DNA of 64,000 bases from an uncultured Succinivibrio sp. (GCA_934218695.1 CAKQDA010000002.1:62001-126000), one strand, 5' to 3'. Shown: positions 24,557 to 33,785, counted from the stretch's first letter. The notes: generated by a model from the sequence alone, not told the origin. Made by a program: numbers and translations.

Positions 24557-25558
24557 ATGGCATTATTTGAAAGTTATGAGCGTCGTATTGACAAAATCAA
24601 TGGTGTATTAGCTCAGTACGGTATTAAGTCAGTTGAAGAGTGCAAGGATATTTGCGCTAAGTACGGTTTAGATCCATACAAGACTGTAGGTGACATTCAG
24701 GGTATCGCTTTCGAAAACGCAAAGTGGGCTTACACCGTAGGCGCTGCAATTGCATTAAAGAAAGACTGCAAAGTTGCTGCTGACGCTGCTGAAGCAATTG
24801 GTATCGGTTTACAGGCTTTCTGTATTCCAGGTTCTGTTGCTGAGGATCGTAAGGTTGGTTTAGGCCACGGTAACTTAGGCGGTATGCTGTTACGTGATGA
24901 GACCAAGTGCTTCTGCTTCCTGGCAGGCCACGAGTCATTCGCAGCTGCTGAAGGCGCTATCGGTATCGTTCGTAACGCAAACAAGGCTCGTAAGACTCCA
25001 TTACGCGTTATCCTAAACGGTTTAGGCAAGGATGCTGCTCAGATCATCTCTCGTATCAACGGCTTTACTTATGTTAAGACCAAGTTTGATTACTACACAT
25101 CAGAGTTAAAGATTGTAGAAGAGATTAAGTACTCAGATACTGAGCGTGCTGATGTTCGCTGCTTCGGTGCAGATGACGTTCGTGAAGGCGTTGCTATTAT
25201 GCATCACGAAGGTGTTGATGTTTCTATTACTGGTAACTCAACCAACCCAACACGTTTCCAGCACCCAGTTGCTGGTACTTATAAGAAAGAGTGCATTGAG
25301 CAGGGTAAGAAATACTTCTCTGTAGCTTCAGGTGGTGGTACTGGTCGTACCTTACATCCTGATAACATGGCTGCAGGTCCTGCTTCATACGGTATGACCG
25401 ATACTATGGGCCGTATGCATTCAGATGCTCAGTTTGCCGGTTCCTCATCTGTTCCTGCTCATGTTGAAATGATGGGCTTCATGGGTATGGGTAACAACCC
25501 AATGGTTGGTGCTACTGTAGCTATCGCAGTTCAGGTTGCCCAGGCATTAAACAAGTAA
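24557..25558 (+). CDS. GGGtGRT family protein
   Basis: A 333-residue cytoplasmic protein with the family-defining motif GGGTGRT at residues 259-265, followed by HPDNMAAGPASYGMTDTMGR and a Gly/Met-rich end (MMGFMGMGNNPMVG). The family is known from many anaerobes but has no agreed function. The constant pairing with a NifU-like scaffold suggests that it receives or carries an Fe-S cluster, which is inference. Several cysteines are present (in CKDICAKYG, DETKCFCFLAGH and VRCFGADD). Every arginine codon I checked is CGT or CGC, in contrast to the AGA-rich neighbours, which points to a very abundant protein. A strong terminator follows. Confidence 0.88.
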   Translation: MALFESYERRIDKINGVLAQYGIKSVEECKDICAKYGLDPYKTVGDIQGIAFENAKWAYTVGAAIALKKDCKVAADAAEAIGIGLQAFCIPGSVAEDRKVGLGHGNLGGMLLRDETKCFCFLAGHESFAAAEGAIGIVRNANKARKTPLRVILNGLGKDAAQIISRINGFTYVKTKFDYYTSELKIVEEIKYSDTERADVRCFGADDVREGVAIMHHEGVDVSITGNSTNPTRFQHPVAGTYKKECIEQGKKYFSVASGGGTGRTLHPDNMAAGPASYGMTDTMGRMHSDAQFAGSSSVPAHVEMMGFMGMGNNPMVGATVAIAVQVAQALNK

Positions 25559-25580
25559 TCTGTTCATAAATTTCTTAAAG

Positions 25581-25613
25581 AGGGAGCATAAGTTTTTTTA
25601 TGTTCCCTTTTTT
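25581..25613 (+). terminator. Terminator after the GGGtGRT gene
   Basis: Stem AGGGAGCATAA/TTATGTTCCCT (25581-25591 with 25598-25608, one G-U pair) followed by a run of six T. Confidence 0.85.
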
Positions 25614-25658
25614 GTTTTCACTCACTAAACTCCTTTCATTTAAATAATATATTTTGTA

Positions 25659-25700
25659 GTGACATCCTCTCCTACTTCTATAAGTAGGGGAGGATGCAAC
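25659..25700. repeat. Solo palindromic element B (IS605 right-end-like hairpin)
   Basis: 42 bp folding into a stem of about 19 pairs around a CTAT loop; the apical CCTACTTCTATAAGTAGG is the same as in the right end of the inverted tnpB derivative at 33.8 kb. It is flanked by AT-rich DNA, just after a terminator. Confidence 0.7.
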
Positions 25701-25850
25701 AAGAATATGGAATGTCATCTGAAGATACCTAAAAAAACACTGGTCTTAAGGAAGGAGAATACTAGTTTAGACTCTAATACACTTGTAGACTTAAATTTTC
25801 TCTAAAGATATTCGTTAAGTTGTCGTTAAACAATTAATAGTTTTTAACGG

Positions 25851-25931
25851 CCAGTGAGCTGATATCAGGAGAGAAACAGGAGCAATTCCTGTAGTTGTCT
25901 CTGGGGAGTAATCCCCAGAGGTAACAGCTGG
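25851..25931 (+). ncRNA. Candidate structured RNA or leader
   Basis: An 81-base stretch with several nested stems: closing pairs CCA..GCTG / CAGC..TGG at the ends, a hairpin CAGGA-GCAAT-TCCTG inside an AGAGA/TCTCT stem, and a perfect 9-bp hairpin CTCTGGGGA-GTAA-TCCCCAGAG (25900-25921 region). The TCTCT can pair with either partner, so two folds are possible. It lies 180 bases before the transporter gene. The family is unknown; it could be a small RNA, a leader or a mobile palindrome. The rest of 25559-26110 is AT-rich with nothing recognised. Confidence 0.35.
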
Positions 25932-26110
25932 TAATTCCATAAAACGAAAATCTAAAAGTCTTATCATCTCTTAATTGTTGTGTTTCAGCTGATCTATATT
26001 AAGTATAAATTCCATCTTCTGATATACTTATCTTTTAGTATTGGATATTACTTCTTTTATTTTTATCAGGATTACAAACAGTCAGATGACACTTTTGTAA
26101 CTTAAAAAAT

Positions 26111-27241
26111 ATGGTTCGTAAAAGTTTCAGTTTATTGCAGTATCTTAAAAGAAATCCTGATCTTTACACAGCAGCTGTATTGGCTGTTGCAACTTCATTT
26201 TTTACAGATTTTTCAATTAAAACTACGATAAAAGTTTTAAATCTAAAGATCCTGTTGCTACTTTTATGCCTGATGCTGGTTGTATCTTCCTTTAAAAAAT
26301 TAGGCGTACTCACACTTGTTTATATGAAACTGTGCTCTATGGCTGGAAATACAAGAGCACTTTCAAGGATTTTTATCTTTTTAAATTTTTTTATATCAAT
26401 GATCATTACCAATGATGTGTCGTTGATAATCTTTATACCTGTTGCGATTGCGGCTTTTACAAAGGTCCAGAGACAGGATCTTTTAATTAAGGTTCTGTCT
26501 TTACAGACTATAGCTGCAAATGTAGGTTCCGCTCTAACTCCCATAGGAAATCCTCAAAATCTTTTTATCTATACTGTTTTTAACTATGATCTGCTTTCTT
26601 TTATAAGAGTCACCTTTCCTATAATTGCAGTTTCTTTTGTACTGCTGCTTTTAACTTCTCATTTTATTGATAAGCAGCCTTTAAAGTATGATAGTGAAAT
26701 TAAAGTTACGATAGACTCTAAAAAAAGTATTTTTACAGCTCTGTTATTTATTCTTTGCCTTATGAGTGTGCTAAGATTTCTTAACGTTTATGTAATGTCC
26801 ATTCCAGTTCTGGTATCAGTTTTTCTGATGGATAAATCTCTGTTTAAACAGGCAGATTACAAGCTATTACTGCTGTTTGTATTTTTATTTGTCTTTGTAA
26901 ACAATGTCTGTCAGATCTCCACGGTAAAGATGTTTGCACAGAGATTTGTCGACAGTTACGAGTATTTTACTTCTGTTGCTCTTTCCCAGATTGTTTCAAA
27001 TGTTCCTGCTGCTGTCATGCTGTCCAACTTTGCAAGTGACACTGATATGCTCCTAAAAGGTGTCAATGTAGGTGGTCTTGGTACTATCGTCGCTTCTATG
27101 GCAAGTCTGATAACTTTTAAGTTTTACATTAAAACTCCGGGTGCCTTGCCTCTTTACTATATGAAGAAATTCACCAGGTACAACATAGGTTTTCTCCTGG
27201 TGCTCTTAACATTACATTTTATTTTTCCACAATTTTTTTAA
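26111..27241 (+). CDS. ArsB/NhaD-type ion transporter (IT superfamily)
   Basis: A polytopic inner-membrane protein of 376 residues with about ten hydrophobic segments. The segments FLNFFISMIITNDVSLIIFI and TIAANVGSALTPIGNPQNLF are the paired re-entrant motifs of the ArsB/NhaD/SLC13 class, and VSNVPAAVMLSNF in the second half is the matching repeat. Substrate cannot be fixed: anion or dicarboxylate uptake and Na+/H+ exchange are all possible in this superfamily. No clear ribosome binding site precedes the ATG. Its TAA stop codon forms part of the TTTAA sequence next to the left end of a tnpB-derived element, so the insertion lies exactly at the gene end without truncating it. Confidence 0.75.
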   Translation: MVRKSFSLLQYLKRNPDLYTAAVLAVATSFFTDFSIKTTIKVLNLKILLLLLCLMLVVSSFKKLGVLTLVYMKLCSMAGNTRALSRIFIFLNFFISMIITNDVSLIIFIPVAIAAFTKVQRQDLLIKVLSLQTIAANVGSALTPIGNPQNLFIYTVFNYDLLSFIRVTFPIIAVSFVLLLLTSHFIDKQPLKYDSEIKVTIDSKKSIFTALLFILCLMSVLRFLNVYVMSIPVLVSVFLMDKSLFKQADYKLLLLFVFLFVFVNNVCQISTVKMFAQRFVDSYEYFTSVALSQIVSNVPAAVMLSNFASDTDMLLKGVNVGGLGTIVASMASLITFKFYIKTPGALPLYYMKKFTRYNIGFLLVLLTLHFIFPQFF

Positions 27242-27835
27242 CCTAACTTAGCAAGAATTCCCCCGCCTCTATAGGCGGCAGGATGAATTGCTATAAAATA
27301 TTGACTGAAAATTATATAAAATTTTTGCTTGAATATAATCAGTTGATTTGTTGTGCATAGTATATTGTTATATGGAAATTGATAGTAATGCTCATTCATT
27401 TTTTTTGCTGAATTATCATCCGATAAGGGCATGTCGCAATGTCTTAATTTTGGAAAATCAGTTCACGATAATGCTTATGGCAGGTTCATAGAACTGCTTT
27501 CCTATAAACTGCAAAGACAAGGAAAATATCTTATAAAGGTTGACCGTTTCTATCCAAGCTCTCAGCTGTGTTCAGCCTGTGGTTATCAGAACCTAGAAAA
27601 AAGAAATCTCTCCTTACGAGAATTAACTTGTCCTCAATGTGGAACCTGGCACGATAGAGATATCAATGCAGCGGAAAACCTGAAAAATGAAGGCAGACGA
27701 CTTTTGCTAAACAAGATAAAACAAGAACCTGCGGGCAGCCTAGGATAGCCTGTTGTGAGATCAAAGCTCACTGCTTATCTTGATAGAGATATCGAACGGG
27801 AAGCCCCTACATCTATAGGTAGTTGAGGATGTCAC
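27242..27835 (+). mobile_element. Deletion derivative of an IS605-type tnpB element, copy 1
   Basis: About 594 bp with both ends kept. The left end (CCTAACTTAGC...) holds an imperfect hairpin with CCGCCT-CTAT-AGGCGG at its tip, and sits right after TTTAA, the target reported for IS605-type insertion. The right end holds CCCCTAC...CTATAGGTAG and finishes near GATGTCAC. Only the last third of tnpB remains between them. An almost identical copy lies inverted at 33786-34378, with the same internal deletion, so the deleted form itself was copied. The exact right boundary is uncertain by about 10 bases. Confidence 0.85.
27431..27748 (+). pseudogene. tnpB: tnpB C-terminal remnant, copy 1
   Basis: 105 codons from an internal ATG. 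It encodes the C-terminal part of a TnpB RNA-guided nuclease: FIELLSYKLQRQGKYLIKVD, the zinc ribbon CSACGYQN...CPQCG with its two CxxC pairs, and the last RuvC motif DRDINAAENLKN. About 250-300 N-terminal residues, including the first RuvC aspartate, are missing, so it cannot be a nuclease on its own. In intact relatives this part of the gene overlaps the omega RNA that ends at the right end. Confidence 0.85.
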
Positions 27836-27958
27836 AGTATGTCATTAATAACTGAAAAGTCTGGACAGCATGGTCAAACGCGACAAATTTTTTTCAGGAT
27901 CCGAATATTGAAGTCTATTAAAGTATAATAGACGACATAATTTTGGAGTATACAATTC

Positions 27959-30595
27959 ATGGCATTATCATTCTTTGCAACCTGTCCTAAAGGTTTAGAA
28001 ACTCTTTTATTAAATGAATTAAATGATATCGGTGCGCAAAACGCAAAAGAAACCGTGGCCGGTGTTTCTTTTAAGGGCGATTTTGTATTGGGTATGAAGG
28101 CCTGTCTCTGGTCCCGTTTCGCTTCAAGAATTTTACTGGAAATGAGTGAATTCTACTGTGAAAATGATACTGAACTCTATATTGGAGCAAATGGTGTGGC
28201 CTGGGAAAAGTATTTTGACAAGAGCAATACCATTGCAGTCACCTTTACAGGTACAAATGATGAAATCAGAAATACTCAATATGGCGCCCTGAAAGTAAAG
28301 GATGCAATCTGCGACAGATTACAGACTACATTGGGCGGAAGACCAGATGTTGACAGGGAAAATCCTGATGTTCTGATTAACTGCCATCTGGATAAAAAGG
28401 GAAGTGCCAACATTTTAATTGATCTCTCTGGAAGAGCACTGCTTAAGCGTGAATATCATCGTGGCACAGGTGCAGCTCCTCTGAAAGAAAATTTAGCTGC
28501 TGCCATGATAAAAAGAGCAGGATATACCGGAGATAATTTTATTGATCCTATGTGTGGCTCAGGTACCTTACTTTTTGAAGCAGCCTGCGTTGCAACTGAT
28601 ACAGCTCCTGGTATCAGAAGAGAGCATTTTGGTTTCTTTAATTTAAAACAGTTTGATAATGATGCTTGGAATGCACTTTTAGAAGAGGCAAAAAACAGAT
28701 CTCTTAACGGTATTTCAAAGTGTATTGAAAGAAAAGTTCAAATCGTAGGTTTTGATCTTGATGAAAGAATTGTAGATATTGCCAATGAGAATGCTCAAAA
28801 GGCCGGCTTTCAGGATTTAGTCAGGGTTTATCACTGCCCTGTGCAGAATCTTTATAACCCATTTACTTCAGATCTTAAAGTTACCATTGTGACTAACCCT
28901 CCATACGGAAAAAGAATGGGTAACTTTAATGAGCTGATTGCTCTTTACACTGAGATTGGAGCTGGATTTAAGAAAAACTTTAAGGGTGCCAGAGCTGCAG
29001 TAATTTCATCTTCACCTGAATTGCTCTCCTGCATGAGACTGCATTCAAATAAAGTTTATAAGCTTTATAACGGAGAGCTTTTATGTCAGTTAAGAGTCTT
29101 TGACATCAACGAAACTGAAGATTTAAGTGTAAAAGAAGAGCAGAATATTAAAATTGCCTCTGATTTTGCCAACCGTCTCAAGAAGAATCTGACTTATATG
29201 CGCAAGTGGGCAAAAAATGTAAACACTAATGCCTACAGAGTATATGATGCTGATGTACCTGAGTATTCTGCCGCAATTGACTATTACGACGGCTATTATG
29301 TAATTCAGGCTTATAAGGCACCTGCAAAGGTAAATCCTCGTGTAGCCAAGCGTCATGAACTTGATATGTTAAGTGCTACCGTGGAGATTGCCGGAGTTAC
29401 AGGTGACAAGGTTATATTAAAGAGCCGTGAGGTTCAGAAGGGAGATAACCAGTACGAAAAGGCAAGAGAACTCAAAAATGAATTCATGACCATAAATGAG
29501 AACAATGCCTTGTTTAGAGTAAATCTATATGATTATCTTGATACGGGGCTTTTCCTTGACGGTCGTCTCATCAGAGATTTAATCAGAAAAGAAGCAAAAG
29601 ATAAAGACTTCCTGAATCTTTTCTCTTATACCTGTTCTGCTTCAGTTGCAGCTGCATTAGGTGGTGCAAATTCAACAGTTTCGGTTGATATGAGCAGAAC
29701 ATATCTTGAATGGGGTATGGAGAATTTTAAATTAAATCATTTATCAGCAGAGAAGTCCAAGTTTATTCAGGCAGACTGCCTCTCGTGGCTGTCATCTGAT
29801 CAGGGCTTTGAGTTTGATTTAATCTATATTGATCCACCAACCTTTTCTAACTCAAAGCGTATGGAGACAAGCTTTGATGTAAAGCGTGATCAGGTTTCAC
29901 TGCTGTCAAATCTTACACGACACCTAAAAGACGGTGGTGAGGTTATTTTCTGCACTAACTTCAGAGGCTTTTCAATCGACGAGTCCATCAGAGATTACGG
30001 ATTTGATATTGAGAATATATCTGAGTCAACTCTTCCACGCGACTTTGCCCGTGACAAGAAAATCCATACCTGCTACCGCTTAAAATTCATTAGAGCTAAT
30101 ATGGTGAAAACTCCTGAACCGATGACAACTGTAAAGGCGGCTCCAAAGTGGCAGAAAGATCTGGATGTTAAAGAAAATACTTACCATGAGTATTCAGATT
30201 CAAATAATTATTCTGGAGACAGAAATTCAAGAAATGGAGCTGGTGGTTCCTACAGAAAAGGACAGACTTATTCTTCGCGAAAATCAGTCACTCCTCAGAA
30301 CGTAGCGTATAGGGAAAACACAGCTGTAAATAAGGTCTGGGGCGAGGCTAAAGAGAGCCATTCAACATACAGACACGAAAAACAGGACAGGTTTACACCT
30401 CGTTCAGGTGAATTTTCGGCAGGTCGTTACAGACATGATGACAATACCTCTTCTAGTGAAAAGCATTCCCGAGGCAGAGGTTATTCAGAAGGAAAATCTG
30501 AATTTTCAAAAGGCAGGAATTTTTCAAAGGGAAAGACAAGAGCTCCTGCCCGTAAACCAAGAGTTTTTGGCCCTGATGGAATTAAGGATTTGTAA
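27959..30595 (+). CDS. rlmL: RlmKL, bifunctional 23S rRNA methyltransferase, with disordered tail
   Basis: It makes m2G2445 (RlmL half) and m7G2069 (RlmK half) in 23S rRNA. Domain order: THUMP-like N-terminus, first methyltransferase with DPMCGSGTLLFEAA and NPPYGKRMG (about residue 312), then the second with LFSYTCSASVAAALGGA and DPPTFSNSK (about residue 621). E. coli RlmKL is 702 residues; this one is 878. The extra part from about residue 715 is rich in Ser, Gly, Arg, Lys, Tyr and Glu (RNSRNGAGGSYRKGQTYSSR and similar) and is predicted to be disordered and RNA-binding-like. Its stop overlaps the uup start as TAATG. Confidence 0.93.
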   Translation: MALSFFATCPKGLETLLLNELNDIGAQNAKETVAGVSFKGDFVLGMKACLWSRFASRILLEMSEFYCENDTELYIGANGVAWEKYFDKSNTIAVTFTGTNDEIRNTQYGALKVKDAICDRLQTTLGGRPDVDRENPDVLINCHLDKKGSANILIDLSGRALLKREYHRGTGAAPLKENLAAAMIKRAGYTGDNFIDPMCGSGTLLFEAACVATDTAPGIRREHFGFFNLKQFDNDAWNALLEEAKNRSLNGISKCIERKVQIVGFDLDERIVDIANENAQKAGFQDLVRVYHCPVQNLYNPFTSDLKVTIVTNPPYGKRMGNFNELIALYTEIGAGFKKNFKGARAAVISSSPELLSCMRLHSNKVYKLYNGELLCQLRVFDINETEDLSVKEEQNIKIASDFANRLKKNLTYMRKWAKNVNTNAYRVYDADVPEYSAAIDYYDGYYVIQAYKAPAKVNPRVAKRHELDMLSATVEIAGVTGDKVILKSREVQKGDNQYEKARELKNEFMTINENNALFRVNLYDYLDTGLFLDGRLIRDLIRKEAKDKDFLNLFSYTCSASVAAALGGANSTVSVDMSRTYLEWGMENFKLNHLSAEKSKFIQADCLSWLSSDQGFEFDLIYIDPPTFSNSKRMETSFDVKRDQVSLLSNLTRHLKDGGEVIFCTNFRGFSIDESIRDYGFDIENISESTLPRDFARDKKIHTCYRLKFIRANMVKTPEPMTTVKAAPKWQKDLDVKENTYHEYSDSNNYSGDRNSRNGAGGSYRKGQTYSSRKSVTPQNVAYRENTAVNKVWGEAKESHSTYRHEKQDRFTPRSGEFSAGRYRHDDNTSSSEKHSRGRGYSEGKSEFSKGRNFSKGKTRAPARKPRVFGPDGIKDL

Positions 30596-32523
30596 TGAGC
30601 CTTGTATCCATTATTGATGCATATCTGAACAACGGTGCTGATAAACTTTTAGAAGGTGCAAATCTTTCGATTGAAGAGAATGAAAGAATTTGTCTTGTAG
30701 GGCGTAACGGTACCGGCAAGTCAACCCTGCTGAGTTTAATTCAGGGAAAAAGAGAACTTGATGCTGGCAGAATTATTGTTCAGTCAGGTCTTAAGATTGC
30801 AACTTTATGTCAGGATCCACCTTCTTATGAATATGGTACAGCCTACTCTCTAGCAGCAAGCGGTGTACCTGTTGTGGGGGAAGCCTTATCAAAGCTGTCT
30901 TTATCTGAAGATCCTCACGAGCAGCTGGAATTATCGTCATTTATTGAGAGTCATGACGGATGGGTCAAAGATGCTGTTGTTCGTAAAATTTTGAACAGAA
31001 TAGGTCTTGCTCCAGAGCTTAAACTTAAATCACTCTCAGGTGGCAATCGACGAAAGGTGGCTCTTGCTGCCGCTCTGGCATCAGAGCCTCAGCTACTGCT
31101 TTTGGACGAGCCTACCAATCATCTTGATATAGAGTCTATTGCATGGTTTGAACAGGAACTTAAGAACTTTAACGGTACTCTTGTTTTTGTTACTCACGAC
31201 AGGTTCTTTGCAAACAACTGCGCCACTAGAATAGTTGAGCTTGACAGAGGAAAGCTTTACTCTTATCCAGGATCTTTTAATCGTTATATTGAACTTAGAG
31301 ATGAACGATTAAGAAAGGAAGAACTTGCAAATGCTGAGTTTGACAAGATTCTAGCCCAGGAGGAAGCCTGGATCAGACGTGGTGTAAAAGCCCGTCTTGC
31401 CAGAAATGAAGGCAGAGTAAAAGATCTTGAAGAGCGCAGAAAAATAAGAGCCAGCAGACGTGACCGTATGGGGAACGTTATTATGGAGGCAAATTCGGCT
31501 CAGAGAAGTGGAAATTTAGTATTTGAAATAAAGGATCTGAATATCTCTTTTGCTGATAAAACCGTAATTAAAGATTTCAGTGCTACCGTAATGCGCGGTG
31601 ACAGAATAGGTATCACCGGACCTAATGCTGCTGGAAAGACTACTTTAATCAAAGCTCTGTTAGGTGAGATAAAACCTGTGTCCGGAAAGGTGAGAACCGG
31701 TGTTAATGTGGAAATACAGTATTTTGATCAGTACCATGAAGGTCTTGATCTTGAAAAGTCTGTTGCTGACAATGTTGCGGACGGCCACACAGAGGTATGC
31801 ATTAACGGAAAGAACAAGCATGTAATTTCTTATCTGGCAAACTTCCTGTTTTCAGGTCGAAGGGCTCGTTCACCTGTAAAAATTCTTTCAGGAGGAGAGA
31901 AAAACAGACTTCTGCTTGCAAGATTATTTTCAAAAAGTTCAAATGTTCTCATCATGGATGAGCCAACAAATGATCTTGATTTGGAGACTCTTGATTTACT
32001 TGAAGATCTCGTGTCAACCTATAATGGCACGGTCATCATTATCAGTCATGACAGAGCATTCATTGACAAGGTCGCAACCGAAACCTGGGTGTTTGACGGC
32101 AGAGGGAACATTGAATCTGTAATTGGCGGTTGGTCTGATGTTCTATCATATTATGAACGCATTTCTAAAAATAAAGAAAGTACTCAGAATGCTTTAAAAG
32201 CAGAAAGTCTGAAAACTACAAAAAATTCTGGACAGTCATCAGATTTAGAAAACAAGTCTGAGAGTTCAAAAAAGAAAAACAGAAAAGGTCTTACTTTTAC
32301 ACAAAAGTATGAGCTTAAAGAGCTTCCTGATAAGCTAGAAAAACTCGAGTCAGAAATTGCGTCTCTGGATTCACAGTTGAGTGATCCCTCTCTGTATGCT
32401 GACGGATCTGAAAAATCAATCGAAGTGACCGCAAAAAGAACAAAAGCTCAGGAAGAGCTGGATAAGCTTTATGCCAGATGGGAAGAACTAGAACTGCTCA
32501 AAGGTGACAGTTGTGAAACTTGA
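30595..32523 (+). CDS. uup: Uup, ABC-F family ATPase
   Basis: An ABC-F protein of 642 residues with two ATP-binding cassettes and no membrane part. First cassette: GRNGTGKST (about 36), LSGGNRRKVALAAALA, LLLDEPTNHLDI. Second cassette: GPNAAGKTT (about 342), LSGGEKNRLLLARLF, MDEPTNDLDLE. After about 560 a coiled-coil C-terminal domain follows (KLEKLESEIASLDSQLSDPS), typical of Uup. Uup acts on ribosomes and branched DNA structures and limits precise transposon excision in E. coli. It is translationally coupled to rlmKL; this pair is also adjacent in other gammaproteobacteria. Confidence 0.93.
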   Translation: MSLVSIIDAYLNNGADKLLEGANLSIEENERICLVGRNGTGKSTLLSLIQGKRELDAGRIIVQSGLKIATLCQDPPSYEYGTAYSLAASGVPVVGEALSKLSLSEDPHEQLELSSFIESHDGWVKDAVVRKILNRIGLAPELKLKSLSGGNRRKVALAAALASEPQLLLLDEPTNHLDIESIAWFEQELKNFNGTLVFVTHDRFFANNCATRIVELDRGKLYSYPGSFNRYIELRDERLRKEELANAEFDKILAQEEAWIRRGVKARLARNEGRVKDLEERRKIRASRRDRMGNVIMEANSAQRSGNLVFEIKDLNISFADKTVIKDFSATVMRGDRIGITGPNAAGKTTLIKALLGEIKPVSGKVRTGVNVEIQYFDQYHEGLDLEKSVADNVADGHTEVCINGKNKHVISYLANFLFSGRRARSPVKILSGGEKNRLLLARLFSKSSNVLIMDEPTNDLDLETLDLLEDLVSTYNGTVIIISHDRAFIDKVATETWVFDGRGNIESVIGGWSDVLSYYERISKNKESTQNALKAESLKTTKNSGQSSDLENKSESSKKKNRKGLTFTQKYELKELPDKLEKLESEIASLDSQLSDPSLYADGSEKSIEVTAKRTKAQEELDKLYARWEELELLKGDSCET

Positions 32524-32766
32524 TCCCTTAAAGCAGGATATTTTTCTGCTTAGCTGTTCATGAAAAGTAAAGTCATATCCTTTATGAAAACTGTATCCTA
32601 AAGATATAATTCTGATTTTGCAGAAACATTCTTTAACTTCAGGTTGATCCCAAAAATATGGAAAGCTTTTTCAATCATGAGGTTACATGTTTTTGCTTTT
32701 AGATGTCTACAGACAGATGTTTACAGAGAATAAGCTAAAGACACTGGTTATTAATAGGATTATATA

Positions 32767-33630
32767 ATGCCTGCCATTTTTTCAAAAATTGATTTACATT
32801 CACATTCAACCTCATCTGATGGTGCTTTTACTCCTGAGGCTCTGGTACAGAGGGCTGTTTCTCGCGGACTTACCCATCTGGCACTGACAGATCATGATAC
32901 TGTTTTAGGAATAGACAGAGCCAGAAAAGAGGCTGAAGGAAAACTTAATTTAATTCCGGGGGCTGAATTATCTGCAACCTGGAACAACGAGCAGATCCAT
33001 ATTGCAGCTCTGTTTATAGATAAGGACTGTCAGGCGATGCAGGATTATCTTAACGGTCAAAGAGTCTTACGTATTCAGAGAGCTCAGGAGATTGGAGCCA
33101 AACTTGATAAACTGGGATTTTCCGATTCATACAATGAATGCGTTAAAAGAGCTGGTGAAGGGGCATCTATTACACGAGGTAACTATGCCAGATATATTGT
33201 TGAGATGGGGCGGGCTCAAAATTGTGAAGATGCTTTTGAATATTACCTAAAAAAAGGTAAATGCTGCTATGTAAAGACAAACTGGCCCGATATTTCAGTT
33301 GCTGTTGACGCAATTTTAAACTCAGGAGGAGTTCCTGTTCTGGCTCACCCTAAGCGTTACTCTCTGACTAATACCAAGTTAAGATCTTTAATGGAATATT
33401 TCAAAGAATGCGGAGGTATGGGGATTGAAGTGGCCTCCTCGCAGCAGAAGCCTTCAGATCGTGATTACCTGTGTCAACTGTGTAAAAAGTATGATTTCCT
33501 GGCTTCATTAGGATCCGATTTTCACAATATCGGACCATACAGAGAATTAGGCTTAAATCTTTCAATACCAGATGATTTAAAAAAGGTCTGGCAGACCCCT
33601 CAGGCAGAACCTTACAATTTCCCTGTTTAA
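32767..33630 (+). CDS. rnm: RNase AM / YciV-type PHP phosphoesterase
   Basis: A PHP-domain metal-dependent phosphoesterase, 287 residues. The family member in E. coli (YciV) removes 5' nucleotides in rRNA maturation and also attacks 3',5'-nucleoside bisphosphates. Metal-binding motifs are visible: IDLHSHSTSSDG at the start, LTDHDTVLGI, PGAELSATW with IHIAAL, PVLAHPKRYSL and LGSDFHNIGPY. AGGA precedes the ATG with normal spacing. It is alone between uup and the inverted tnpB derivative. The 243 bases before it contain an AAGCAG/CTGCTT hairpin after uup without a T tract. Confidence 0.9.
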   Translation: MPAIFSKIDLHSHSTSSDGAFTPEALVQRAVSRGLTHLALTDHDTVLGIDRARKEAEGKLNLIPGAELSATWNNEQIHIAALFIDKDCQAMQDYLNGQRVLRIQRAQEIGAKLDKLGFSDSYNECVKRAGEGASITRGNYARYIVEMGRAQNCEDAFEYYLKKGKCCYVKTNWPDISVAVDAILNSGGVPVLAHPKRYSLTNTKLRSLMEYFKECGGMGIEVASSQQKPSDRDYLCQLCKKYDFLASLGSDFHNIGPYRELGLNLSIPDDLKKVWQTPQAEPYNFPV

Positions 33631-33785
33631 CTGCGGTATGAATGACATAAGGAAGTCAGACTCTCACAGGTTAAATCTTCTTTATGTTTATCTTTAGATC
33701 TCTCTTAATCAATAATAACAGAATGTTTCCTTTTTATAGGAGGCTTCTGCACTCTATTCTTAAATATTAAGTTAATGTCATTATC

